Part shown: in pieces, positions 12,481 through 22,964 of the stretch | Numbering within the stretch: position 1 is the stretch's first letter | Layout of the letters: each line of letters starts with the position of its first letter | Source: Choanephora cucurbitarum | Lineage: Eukaryota; Mucoromycota; Mucoromycetes; Mucorales; Choanephoraceae | Direction: 5' to 3' | NCBI GenBank assembly: GCA_025331435.1 | Contig: JAIWNI010000058.1 | Coordinates: 123,979-187,978 of the forward strand | DNA length: 64,000 nt | Program-made: the position numbers and the translations under genes | Notes under the pieces: generated by a model | The model's input: only the letters and a program-made list of their open reading frames with translations | Database searches by the model: none | Told to the model about the DNA's origin: nothing

Positions 12481-14230
12481 TTAAGTTCTAATATGAATTT
12501 TGCCTGCCTTTGTCATGCTTCTTACACCTTTGTAAGGCTTATAAGCTTCATGGAAAATACGAAGACTATCCACCTTGAGACCTGAGACTGAATACATGTT
12601 GATCTGGAATTCAAGACCTATACTCATACCTAATTCAGGATTCTCTTCACTATATCACAGACAATAGATGAGAAGGTGTACAGACTAGCCTGTTGTTTAC
12701 TGCTTACCTTGTACTGAATGTACCCGAAAGTACAGGTGCTCTATCCCTTAATGATAATTTACCAATTTCCCATCGAATGGTCTAGAAGTCATTGAATATA
12801 CAAATCAAATGTTTCCCCCCTTTTTTTTCTTGTTACCTTATTTACAGGATCATACATATATTGACCGAAACTACAGGTAGCATTGACACTGGTTGTACTT
12901 TTAGGCACAGGCAAGATCAAGACTACTTTCTCAATAGGCTTTCCATCAGTTGATCTTGGATGCACTGTTATATCAAATCGACCTCCATTCTTTGTAGGCA
13001 AGATCTGTGGTTTTACTTGAACAGGTATAGCTTGGAAGGGTGATAAAGAAGCACGGTAGGACATCAGTTTAAATTGACCATCGGGAGGTACAAAAGACAA
13101 CACTTTTTCACTATCCCATTTACGGTATCTACATATATCTGCCTTAGTATCAATTCACACTCTACTGCAGATACATTCATACCTGACACAAGGATGAAAA
13201 CTAACATCATCAATCACTCTAGCATTGACGAAATTAAGTGATAAATCAGGCATACCTGACAATTTACAATTTGTCTGTACTGAGCCATGTGCCTCACACG
13301 AAACCACTGTACCATTTCTATTTCTCAACAATTCAATAAGCCCTTCTACTTACACAATGTATTCTTACTTACGCTGCAATAGTCGCATCAATCTCTTCAA
13401 TCATATCGAAATAGATTTCATTTTGAGTGTATTTGACACCAGCCTTTCTCCAAGGTATATTTGACATATTCTGAGGTAATTTGGGTGTCACACTAAAATC
13501 CTCGAAAAAAGAAAAGTTGAATTCTTTTCCTTTTCTATCACTTTCGTTTCATGATGAACTCACCCTGCTACTGCTCCTACTGTGGTCATCATTTTGTTGA
13601 TGATAGTAGGTGGTACAATAATTTCCTTCAAGGCATTTGGTTCTGTGGTCAAAGGGTACCCATAATCCATCATTTCTTCCAATAACTTAAATAGCGTCAG
13701 CAACAGTTGTTTCCCTTCACAACTTTCCTTTTACCTGATATACAATCACAAAGTTTTCTCGAATAGATGATTCAGACACGTCACCCAAATAATCAGTCAA
13801 TACATCAATAATACGATGAATAAATTCAAACACAAGCATAGGATCCACTATCATAATATAAGCTTGTAGTCCTAGGTGTTCTATCTCTCCTACATACCTT
13901 CTCGTTCAACAGGACAGAGCCATGTCAAGTCATCCCTCAACACATTCAATAACCAATACTTGTTTGTTTCCAACACAGGTGGTACATCTTCTCGAGTAAA
14001 ATAAGTCTCTTTTGTTACTGTGTTACTCTTGTCCAGTGAACCAGGCATGGAATGGAGGAATTTGGTACACTCGTCATTGAACACATCAACAATCTGTCTT
14101 GAAATGATGCCTCGCCAATGCTTTTCAATAATAATCTTTCTACATAGTTTTGCATCGTAAATAGCCTATTCAAGACTTCTTTGAAATGACATTACCCTTG
14201 ATTGTTTAACACGAAGAGCGAGTTTATCAT
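12481..14230 (-). CDS. APM3: AP-3 complex subunit mu
   Basis: The gene has about eight short exons. It starts at 14230 with a tiny first exon (14230-14206, MINSLFVLNNQG) that splices to KIIIEKHWRGIISRQIVDVF, the medium-chain longin domain. Later segments give TNKYWLLNVLR, DVLTDYLGDVSESSIRENFV and YQLLEEMMDYGYPLTTE. The mu homology domain follows with NIPWRKAGVKYTQNEIYFDM, then SEKVLSFVPPDGQFKLMSYR, which is diagnostic for AP medium chains. The end is KPYKGVRSMTKAGKIHIRT with the stop at 12481. The NIPWR motif and the VLSFVPPDG wording favour AP-3 mu over AP-1 or AP-2. AP-3 sorts cargo from Golgi or endosomes to the vacuole and binds YxxPhi signals through mu. Not every internal splice site was fixed. 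Confidence 0.88.
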
Positions 14231-14400
14231 TAGACGCGAACTTGGTAAAATATCAGAAACAAAGAAGAAAACAAATAAGGGGAGAAATGATTGTATGTGT
14301 ATCGAATAAAAAAAAATCATCCAAAAAACAAGTAAAAAGAATATGCTAACTTTTTTTTTCTTTTGGTGTCACCAAGCATTCTTTTTTCTTTGTTTCAACC

Positions 14401-16514
14401 ATGTCAACATTAGAGAATATAACCGAACAACCTTTAGAAACAAATAGTGATCTATTAGATATCGACAAGAATGAAGAGTAGGCAATAGAAAGAGTGTGCT
14501 TATGGACATGAGTCTGATTAACAACCATGTTAGTTATCAAACAGTCCTTAAAGCACTTGAGATCTTGAAACGTCAACAAGAGAAAGCATTAAGCGATCTT
14601 GAGAAACTAAAGGATCTCAAGACAAATGCACTTGAGGATCCTTATGCCTTTCTATCTGACCTGAAGCAGGTGAGCGACATGGCACTCGTTTCATATGCTA
14701 TACTCACTGTCAGTAGAAATCAACCAAAATGCCTCGACTACAAAAAGTGATTTCTGTGCCCAGTATTGATTGGGGTCGATATCGATTCTTGCCTGAATCA
14801 CGTCTTGCTGAACAGACAGTGGCCTTATGTGATCTTACACAACAGTATATCAATCAAGCCAGAAAACCAACATTTTGTGTAAGACAATCTTATCTATAGA
14901 CAAGAGACAGTCTCATTGACTATGTTCCATTAGAATATACTCGATACCTCTTTAGATTTCACCACTCAGCCAAATACACCTACCTTGGCCAAATCAATGC
15001 AGCAAGAATTACAAAAGGCCACACAGGCATTACGGCAGATTCCTTCACGCGCCAATTCTGTATCAGACTTTTCAGAAGATGAAGAGACAGACAGTGTGGC
15101 TACCAAGACAACACCTCAGCATAGTAGAGTAGGAAAGACATGCTCAGGTAAAGGCAGAGGTAAACGAAGGACATCTGTTATTCAGACAAGCCTTGATATG
15201 GATATGTCAGAAACAGAAAGGTAAATTGCTACTTTAGAAAAGGCCATAATGTATCTTATCTCTCTCTCTCTCTTTTAGTCCTACCGCATCTCGACTTCAA
15301 TCCATTGAACCTCGTACACCAGATGAATATAGTTCTATGGACTCAGCTAATCATGTAATGATTGAAGAGTGGAAGCATCAGATAAACGATACTTATCATT
15401 TCTCTTTTTATAACTATAGGAAGATAAATCACAGACATTTAAACAACCTTGGACAGATGAAGAGCAGGTAAAGTGTAGTTAGAGAGAGAACAACACATGT
15501 GAAAGGGAAAGCTGATGATAGTGTACCTATAGGCTCGTCTGCAAGAACTACTCATCACATTTCCCGATGAACCAGTACAGGCACAACGATTCAATAAGAT
15601 CTCAAAGGCACTAGGCACACGAACACCTAGGCAAGTGGCCAGTCGAGTTCAGAAATACTTTATTAAACTGGCTAAGATGGGATTACCTGTGCCTGGCCGT
15701 ATTACTATTCCAGTAAGTAATGCATATTAGATGATGTTCAAGTTGTCCTATACTCTCTCTTCTTACAAACAATAAGCCTTCCTACATGCCCAAATCAGAA
15801 CAATCTACACCAAAAAAGCTAAAGACAAAGAAACAAGCCAAGGCAACTGGTCGTGTCAGCAAACCCTCTTCAAGTACAGTGCGGTCCTCTTCCAATGTAG
15901 GCTTCAACAGTGTTGTATCGGGCGGGATCACTACATCACGAATATCAGGAGCACACTATGTTATGTCCCATGGGCCTCCCGCTGTCTTGATGTCAGATGA
16001 TGAAGAAGATAACAATGTAAAAGAAATGATGCGAACAGTGAATAATGTAAGTCTTTTTATACAGAAAAAAAAAAGACAAAATTAGCTTATGGTAGTCTAT
16101 CTAGACAACAGAAACATCCGACGTGGTTGTTCATGAAGGTTATGCTGTAAGTCCCTTTTTCTTCTTGTTTTTTATGGTAGGTATTATACACCATATACTG
16201 ATACATTTCCCTATGACAGTGTGATGGGTGTGGTGCAGAACCTATTGTAGGTGTGCTCTATAAGTGTACAGTATGCGATGTGAGTGAAGAGGTTGATTTA
16301 TGTAGTAGTTGTATGGAAAAGGGCAATTTCACCAATGGTAAGTCAAACGATTGAAATTGGTTGACTACATACACTCACCTTTATTTTATTAGATCACCAT
16401 ACATTAGACCATACATTTGAAGCAGTACGCACAGCCAATCCACTTCCTTACTATGCAGATAATGATTACAAATCATTAGAACATTTAGGAGAATATAGTT
16501 ATTTAGACTTTTAA
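14401..16514 (+). CDS. ZZZ3-like protein with SANT/Myb and ZZ zinc finger
   Basis: A gene of about ten small exons separated by introns of 35-70 bases. The first exon (14401-14477) reads [14 protein letters not shown] coiled-coil segment follows ([20 protein letters not shown]). Then come acidic and Ser-rich linkers, a basic patch [11 protein letters not shown], and a SANT/Myb domain: [30 protein letters not shown], and [19 protein letters not shown]. The C-terminus is a ZZ finger ([20 protein letters not shown], then [11 protein letters not shown] and DHTFE). The order coiled coil, SANT, ZZ matches human ZZZ3, a histone-binding subunit of the ATAC acetyltransferase complex. Function in fungi is inferred. 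The first intron (35 bases) is short, so the true start could be ATG 14496. Confidence 0.8.
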
Positions 16515-16575
16515 GATGATTTATTTACAAAGTTTAAATTACGGGAAGGGGGGGGTATTTACATGAATAGTGACA

Positions 16576-17874
16576 TTAATTAGATGCTATGTTTTTTTTA
16601 AGATGATGAGGATGAGGATGTTGTCTATCACATACTTGAATCGATTGGACCCAATCATTCTGTAAGACATCTTCTGCTGTCAGACGTCTATCTGGGTTTG
16701 GATCCAACAGTTGATAGAGTAGATTTCGAATAGGCTCAGAAAACTTTCTAAAGTTAGGAAACCCACGCGTTGGCCAATGTCGCAAATAAAGACGAAACTC
16801 GCGATCGACCCGCTTATCAGCCCGAACCCAAGCATGACCACCACGCCACATAGAGTACATCACGATTCCTGCTGACCAGATATCCAGTTTAGAACCCCAG
16901 TAATGCTCTTCTTTATCGAATGCTTCAGGTGCAATATAAGGTTCAGACCCAACTAAGCCATGACTCTTGTGACCCTCCTTCTCCCAAGCACAGCGAAACA
17001 CATCCGAGACACCAAAATCAGTAATTTTTAATTTTCCATCCAAAGTCAGCAGTAGGTTTTCGGGCTTAATGTCACGATGAGCAACACCTACCGAGTGAAG
17101 GTAGGCTAAACCCATCATCATCTGCTTAAAGCAACAGGCCATCTCGATCTCGGACATGTGTTCGGACATGATGGCAGAGAACAAGTCGCCACCAGGACAG
17201 TATTCCATCACTGTACAGTACCGATTTTGATCATCCATGACCAGATCGATTGTCTCGACAACGTTTGTGTGACAAAAGGTAGATGAGATACAAAACTCAC
17301 TTGTCAGTTTCTTCATGTAGTCCTTTTCGGTTTCGTTCTTGTTACGCTTTCGAAACTGTTTGATGGCATAGAGCTTGGTGGCAGCTTGGCTGTTCTGTAT
17401 CTTTTGACTACGGCAGACGGAAATAATGGCTGTAGAGCCTTTGCCGAGACGTTTATAGCATTCACCATAATCCCGAAGACTACCTGTGTTCATGCGATGC
17501 AGTTTGGTGGTGCCTGCAGATGAAGAAGGTGAGTTTGAATCACTCTGGACAGTATGTCGAGAAGGTGATGGGGATAACTGGAGTGGACTGTTGGATGGCT
17601 CAGTTGATCTTTTTGATGGTTGTTGTTGTTGCTGATAGGAATGAAGTTGTTTGAAGAACCAGTTTTTACCTTCTTCAAAAGTAGTCCCGTCTGTAGCTGA
17701 AGAAGCTACTGAAGAGTCTCTTGAGTTCCTTCGGCTACTTTGAGCAGAACCGCTTTTGCCGACAGATCGGTGGGTGATATGGAAAATATTTGACAGGTGA
17801 ACCATAGGCAAGCCTTCTCTAATACGGGAAATCAGAAAAGAAAAGAAAAAGAAGAGGGAGAAAGCCACCTTCAA
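16576..17874 (-). CDS. Ser/Thr protein kinase, Hal4/Hal5 (NPR) subfamily
   Basis: One open frame of 432 residues. The N-terminal third is Ser/Gln/Pro-rich and likely disordered. The kinase domain starts around residue 130 with YGECYKRLGKGSTAIISVC and has the catalytic Lys in LYAIKQFRKR. The HRD loop is HRDIKPENLL, the DFG motif is ITDFGVSDVF, and the APE region is GSEPYIAPEAF. The phrase KLDIWSAGIVMYSMWRGGHA and the closing DPNPDRRLTAEDVLQNDWVQ fit the fungal Hal4/Sat4-Hal5 group that stabilises nutrient and potassium transporters. All catalytic residues are present. The start may be the internal Met at 17805 (MVHLSNIF), since the first 23 residues (Phe-rich) look like translated 5' leader. 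Confidence 0.88.
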   Translation of the reverse strand: MKVAFSLFFFFSFLISRIREGLPMVHLSNIFHITHRSVGKSGSAQSSRRNSRDSSVASSATDGTTFEEGKNWFFKQLHSYQQQQQPSKRSTEPSNSPLQLSPSPSRHTVQSDSNSPSSSAGTTKLHRMNTGSLRDYGECYKRLGKGSTAIISVCRSQKIQNSQAATKLYAIKQFRKRNKNETEKDYMKKLTSEFCISSTFCHTNVVETIDLVMDDQNRYCTVMEYCPGGDLFSAIMSEHMSEIEMACCFKQMMMGLAYLHSVGVAHRDIKPENLLLTLDGKLKITDFGVSDVFRCAWEKEGHKSHGLVGSEPYIAPEAFDKEEHYWGSKLDIWSAGIVMYSMWRGGHAWVRADKRVDREFRLYLRHWPTRGFPNFRKFSEPIRNLLYQLLDPNPDRRLTAEDVLQNDWVQSIQVCDRQHPHPHHLKKNIASN

Positions 17875-18039
17875 AGAAAAAAAGAGAGGGGGTGGTAAAG
17901 GGAAGGAGAGAGAGAAGGAGAGAGGAGGAGGGGGGACAACAAAAGATAGTAAATATGTATTAATTTGGAGAAAAAAAAAGTTTTTTTTTTTGATCAGCTA
18001 AATAAACGAAAAAAGGAAAAAAGCACAAATAGGCAGTGC

Positions 18040-18311
18040 CTACAGCAGCGGTCTTGAAAATCCTCCATTCACAGTCTTAAAGCGGCTTTGCTTAACTTGA
18101 TCAATGACTGTACTTGTAAGTGGCTTGTTCAGGCACTTGACAGTAACTGTTGGCTTGAACGATTGTCCTTGTGTTTCTTCCTTATCTCTAAGCTAAGGAA
18201 TAAAGACTGGTCATGTTCCTTGAAGAGAGAGGAGAAAAGGCAGAGAGATAAGGTTACCTGAGCTAATTCAAAGGTCACTTTTTTTTTTAAAGCGGCGAGT
18301 AAGCAAATCAA
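18040..18311 (-). CDS. Possible small gene fragment, unrecognised
   Basis: Two segments can be spliced on the minus strand: 18311-18258 (ending VTFELAQ) and 18192-18040, with a good donor GTAACC and acceptor CCTTAG. The second exon reads LRDKEETQGQSFKPTVTVKC and ends NGGFSRPLL with a stop. The composition looks protein-like, but the 5' end is unclear because of poly-A runs and no family is recognised. It may be the 3' end of a small gene starting near 18340-18460, or chance. Confidence 0.25.
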
Positions 18312-19824
18312 AACATATCCAGTTTTTTTTTGGGTTCATAGTTTACAGCCATCATGACACATAAACACTGGTTTCTTTGTGAACGAACACAAATCTCATT
18401 AACGTTTCAAGTTCATATACTATCTTATTAAAACACCATGATGAAAAAAGAAAAAGCGCTGGCCATAGTAAAGAGTGATAGAAACTCTTGTTTTAGATCC
18501 TATCTCTGAAAAAGAGAGGCAGGAAAGGAACTTGTTCAGTTCAAAAGATAATATCATATGATGAGCAGCCAAATTGTCATTCAACTTATATCAGAGATAA
18601 GAGATCAAAAAGCAGCATGAGACATAACTCAAACAAGCAAAGTAACATGTAACATAGATGAAACTTGCCTTCAATATGATCACACTACTTGGTGTGATTT
18701 TTATTTGTTTGCTTATGGAAGCTATTTGAGAAAAGTCTCTTTCATACAAGTAGGCTTCCTTTAAATTATAGCTTTCGGCATGAAAAATGGTGTCAATTGT
18801 GTTTCAATTTAGAAAAAAAAAAAGAGGAAGAGAAAGATGTCAGTCACCAATAGAGTTTGTTTATAGAGGCCGATTTATCTATTGATCTTCTCTCATACGC
18901 CACTCAGTGTAGCTTAGACTGCTAAGGAAGTGCCTTAAACAAGCTATTGACACTCGAAGTATATTCAGTCTCCGTGTCGGGCTTATGATATCATTTCACC
19001 GTCATGGTGTTCTGGAAAACTGTAGAAAGAACGGGATAATTTGATCAAATTTGAGATCATAGTGGCTATCAGACACTGATACTATGAGAAAACCGAGCCA
19101 AGTCAAAGTGAGTATCCTGCTTAAAAGATCAAATGGCTCTATCAAGGAAATTAGCTAGAGACTATTAAAAAAAAAAGCAAATGACATGGTGTGATTGCAA
19201 TTCTCCAAACAATCACAGTGTAACCTAAAAACAGAGTGACATAATGATGAATAGTCTATCTATATTCAATTCAACAGGTATCAAAGAAGTTATTTTTCTA
19301 AAGAGAAAAGAAGAAGCCCAAAAGAACTAAAAAAAAGGGGTAAAGAAAGAAAGAAGGGGGAAAAAAGGAAGATTAGGTTATAAGAGGTACACATGAAGGA
19401 AGAAAGTATATGGTAAGTACACTGCTGAATAACTTTCTTGGTGAAAATATCTAGATAAACATCTTGATGATGACATAATTCGGTCACATGAACTATTTCT
19501 ATTCAATGTTCATTATCTGATAAACTTCATAGTAAGATATATTCAAACATGAAGAGGAGAGAAGGACATTGACAACAAAATGAAATGAGATTGATCAGAG
19601 AGAACAAGTCTTTCATCTACTCTCTAACTCTCCATATTGACAACTTTCAAGAAGCCTCTATAACGTTGTTTATTCCGATGGTTTCATGCACCATCATTTT
19701 ATATCGCCGCAATAGAATTTAATGATTATTTATACTACTTTTCCTATTTCCTTTCTCTCTTTTTCACTTCTTCTGTTCTTCTTTTTTTAATTATCATTAT
19801 CCCCTTCTTCCTCTAACATCACTC
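18312..19824. other. Intergenic region upstream of the TPS/TPP gene
   Basis: No convincing gene. The last 100 bases are pyrimidine-rich (TTTCCTATTTCCTTTCTCTC) and serve as the promoter or 5' leader of the trehalose gene. A/G-rich tracts occur around 19300-19370. No RNA gene was recognised. Confidence 0.45.
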
Positions 19825-22446
19825 ATGACTTCATTAACTGCAGAAAAGGTAGCTGACTACTTACCTTTGGCTGGTAAAATGCCCAAGATTTCAGGTCGTA
19901 TCATCAATGTCACACATCAAATCCCTTATCACATTTCTCGATCTGGACCTACAATGGTAGAACAAAAACAACCTGAACAACAACAACAACAAGAAGAAGA
20001 AGATAAAGAAGTACTTATTGGTAGAAGAGAAAGTATCTTTGACAATGTGGCAGCTGCACCTATTTCCAAGTTAGCTCGTCATCATGTTCGTACACGTACA
20101 TTGCGTGCCAAATTCCAAGCTGCTGAATGGGTTATTGTTCAAAACAGAGGCCATGGCGCATTGAATTCTGGTCTTCAAAGCTTGAATGATGAATACCAAA
20201 CATTGCATATCGGTTGGACTGGCCCTATCAAGGATGAAGCCAACAAGAAATCAATTCCTGCTGAAGAGTTATCAGAACAAGATAAGGACAAGATTCAAAG
20301 TTTACTGATGCAAAATGGAAATATCATGCCTGTCTTCTTGGACAGTAAGTCCCGCGGTCATTATGAAGGTTATTGTAAAGAAGGTAAAATTTTTAAAAAA
20401 AGACGCGTTGAAAGAGAAAAGGTGATTAAAGCTATTTCTATAGTTCTTTGGCCTTTGTTTCATTATTTGGTTTGGACAAATGATACTGATGGTAGATCTG
20501 AAAAGAAATATTGGGAAGATTATGTTGCTGTCAACAGAGTCTTTGCTGATACAATTGCTTCTCAATACAAGCCAGGTGATGTCATTTTCATCAACGACTA
20601 TCATTTACTGTTGGTACCTGAGATGTTGAGAGAAAAGATCCATGATGCACCTATCGGTCTCTTCTTGCACGCTACCTTCCCTAGTTCAGAAATCTTCCGT
20701 TGTTTGACTACACGTAAGGAAATCCTTCATGGCTTCTTGGGTGCTAACTTGGTCGGTTTCCAAACCTATTCTTATGCTCGTCACTTCATTGGTGCCTGTA
20801 CCCGTGTCCTTGGTTGTGAATCCACTCAGACTGGTGTCAATGTGAATGGCCATATTGTCTCTGTCGGCACTTTTCCCATCGGTATCGATGCTGACCGCGT
20901 TGACCAATTCCGTCATGAACCTAATGTGGCACCCAAGATGAAGGCCATTCGTGATATGTATGGCGGTAAGAAGATTATCATTGGTCGTGACAAGTTGGAT
21001 TCTACAAAGGGTGTTCTTCAAAAGCTTCATGCCTTTGAGAAGTTCTTGAAAGACTATCCCGAGTTCCGTCAAGAGGTTGTCTTGGTTCAGGTGACTACCC
21101 CCACTTATGGTGATAACTCCAAGTTGGAAACAAAGGTATCCGAACTCGTCAGTCACATCAACGGTCTTTACGGTAACCTTCAACACCAACCTGTACACCA
21201 CTACTACCAAGATATCGACCGTGATGAATACTATGCCTTGTTGTCTGTAGCTGATGTTGGATTGATCACTAGCTTGAGAGATGGTATGAACACAACTTCT
21301 CTGGAATACATTATCTGTCAACAAGAAACACATGGTCCCTTGATTCTGTCCGAATTCACTGGTACTGCTGGTTCACTCGGTGCTGCCATGATTGTCAACC
21401 CCTTCGATTATGCTGGTGTGGCTAAGGCTATCTATGATGCATTGGTCATGAGTCCTGAAGATAAGGCTACCCGTAACAAGCAACTGTTCCAATATGTACG
21501 CGAACACTCTGCTGCCTACTGGGCCAGATCTTTCATCAAGCAACTTGTCGAAAGCACCAAGAACTTCTCTCTTCAATCTCAATCTACACCTGCCTTGAAG
21601 TCTGATCAATTCATTGACCAATACAAGAAGGCCAAGAAGCGTGTCATGTTCTTTGATTACGATGGTACACTTACACCCATTGTGTCTGTGCCTACAGATG
21701 CTAAGCCATCTCAAGAGATGCTTCAATACCTCCAAAAGCTCTGTGATGATCCTCGTAACGAAATCTGGATTATCTCTGGTCGTGATCAAGCCTGCCTTGA
21801 AGATTGGTTGGGTGGTATTACAAACCTTGGTCTGAGCGCTGAGCACGGTTGTTTCTTAAAGCCCGCCGGTTCCAACCAATGGACTGACGTATTGGAGGGT
21901 ATCGATATGGCTTGGAAGAAGGATGTGACAGAGATCTTTGATTACTATACCGAGCGTACTGAAGGCAGTTTCGTTGAACACAAAAAGTCCTCTATCACCT
22001 GGCATTACCGTATGGCAGATGAAGAATATGGTATGTTCCAAGCTAAAGAATGTCAAAACCATCTTGAGAACACCATTGTCTCCAAGATGCCAGTTGAAAT
22101 CTTGGTCGGTAAGAAGAATTTGGAAGTGAGACCTATGATGGTCAACAAGGGTGAAGTAGTGAAGCGTATTCTAGCCTTGTCTCCTGAACCCGATTTCATT
22201 GTTTGTGCTGGTGACGATAAGACAGATGAAGACATGTTCCGTACATTATCAGCCACTTATTTCGCAAAATACCAAAATGAAATCAATGAGGGTAAATCCT
22301 CTGCTAACTGGGAAAACACAAAGTCTCAACTTTATTCTATTACTGTGGGTCCTGTCATGAAGAAGAGTATGGCTAATTGGCAAGTAGAAGCACCAGCCAA
22401 TATTATTGAATTACTTGGTAAAATGGTTGAAGCAGACAAGCAATAG
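19825..22446 (+). CDS. Composite trehalose-6-phosphate synthase/phosphatase (TPS/TPP), intronless
   Basis: One open frame of 873 residues. Residues about 22-575 are a GT20 glycosyltransferase domain: INVTHQIPYHI, INDYHLLLVPEM, GRDKLDSTKGVLQKLHAFEK and LITSLRDGMNTTSLEYI. Residues about 600-860 are a HAD phosphatase of the TPP type: FFDYDGTLTPIV with catalytic Asp611 and Asp613, IWIISGRDQ, GLSAEHGCF and CAGDDKTDEDMF (Asp797, Asp798, Asp801). The arrangement is that of yeast Tps2 or plant class II TPS. The TPP half looks fully active; the GT20 half keeps the RDK...K pair but has Asn before DYHLL. A poly-Gln/Glu insert lies near residues 47-60. It makes or dephosphorylates trehalose-6-phosphate in the cytosol during stress and spore formation. 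C-ending codons are enriched, suggesting high expression. Confidence 0.95.
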   Translation: MTSLTAEKVADYLPLAGKMPKISGRIINVTHQIPYHISRSGPTMVEQKQPEQQQQQEEEDKEVLIGRRESIFDNVAAAPISKLARHHVRTRTLRAKFQAAEWVIVQNRGHGALNSGLQSLNDEYQTLHIGWTGPIKDEANKKSIPAEELSEQDKDKIQSLLMQNGNIMPVFLDSKSRGHYEGYCKEGKIFKKRRVEREKVIKAISIVLWPLFHYLVWTNDTDGRSEKKYWEDYVAVNRVFADTIASQYKPGDVIFINDYHLLLVPEMLREKIHDAPIGLFLHATFPSSEIFRCLTTRKEILHGFLGANLVGFQTYSYARHFIGACTRVLGCESTQTGVNVNGHIVSVGTFPIGIDADRVDQFRHEPNVAPKMKAIRDMYGGKKIIIGRDKLDSTKGVLQKLHAFEKFLKDYPEFRQEVVLVQVTTPTYGDNSKLETKVSELVSHINGLYGNLQHQPVHHYYQDIDRDEYYALLSVADVGLITSLRDGMNTTSLEYIICQQETHGPLILSEFTGTAGSLGAAMIVNPFDYAGVAKAIYDALVMSPEDKATRNKQLFQYVREHSAAYWARSFIKQLVESTKNFSLQSQSTPALKSDQFIDQYKKAKKRVMFFDYDGTLTPIVSVPTDAKPSQEMLQYLQKLCDDPRNEIWIISGRDQACLEDWLGGITNLGLSAEHGCFLKPAGSNQWTDVLEGIDMAWKKDVTEIFDYYTERTEGSFVEHKKSSITWHYRMADEEYGMFQAKECQNHLENTIVSKMPVEILVGKKNLEVRPMMVNKGEVVKRILALSPEPDFIVCAGDDKTDEDMFRTLSATYFAKYQNEINEGKSSANWENTKSQLYSITVGPVMKKSMANWQVEAPANIIELLGKMVEADKQ

Positions 22447-22520
22447 AAGCATATATTAAAAAAAAAAAGGAAAAAGGCCCTGGTGGCATTGTAATAATAA
22501 ATAAGTTATTTTTTTTTTGT

Positions 22521-22793
22521 TTAAAAAAACAAAAACCTCTTTTTTTTACGGTAATGTAATGTTTGTTGTTTGTTTACATAGTGATGGTTTGATCGATTTT
22601 TCAGGCGGTGTTCACCAGAGGATGCAGATGCATTTATCATCTGATAACAACAGCAACAAATAGTGTACGGCTGCTTTACAAATGCATGGTTCAAGACTAA
22701 CTCATATAAGGCTATGATTTCACGGGAAACCTTGTAACGTTCTTTGGTTGGCTTTGGTTCTGGTAAAGGGCTTGTAGAGTTTTTGATCATCAT
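22521..22793 (-). CDS. Small hypothetical protein
   Basis: An open frame of 90 residues, convergent with the trehalose gene and ending about 75 bases from it. It begins MMIKNSTSPLPEPKPTKERY and has a helical region REIIALYELVLNHAFV, then a Cys cluster ICCCCYQM. The Cys run and the basic, Phe-rich tail are unusual. No family is recognised. It could be a genuine short gene or chance in a 3' region; the lack of introns and the plausible composition of the first half favour a gene slightly. Confidence 0.35.
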   Translation of the reverse strand: MMIKNSTSPLPEPKPTKERYKVSREIIALYELVLNHAFVKQPYTICCCCYQMINASASSGEHRLKNRSNHHYVNKQQTLHYRKKKRFLFF

Positions 22794-22964
22794 TGAAAAT
22801 AAAAAAAAAAGAGAGAAAAAAGATAATAGAAAAAAGAGAAACCTCTAACTTATAGATTGACAAAGAAAATAACTTTATTATTACATGCATAAATAGAGTA
22901 ATGGTATTATGGAATTAACATATTAACAAACAAAAAAGAAGAGAAAAGGTATACATGCAAGCTA

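Noticed and set aside
20686..21333. 215-residue frame antisense to TPS/TPP
   Set aside because: A shadow of the biased codons in a highly conserved enzyme gene.
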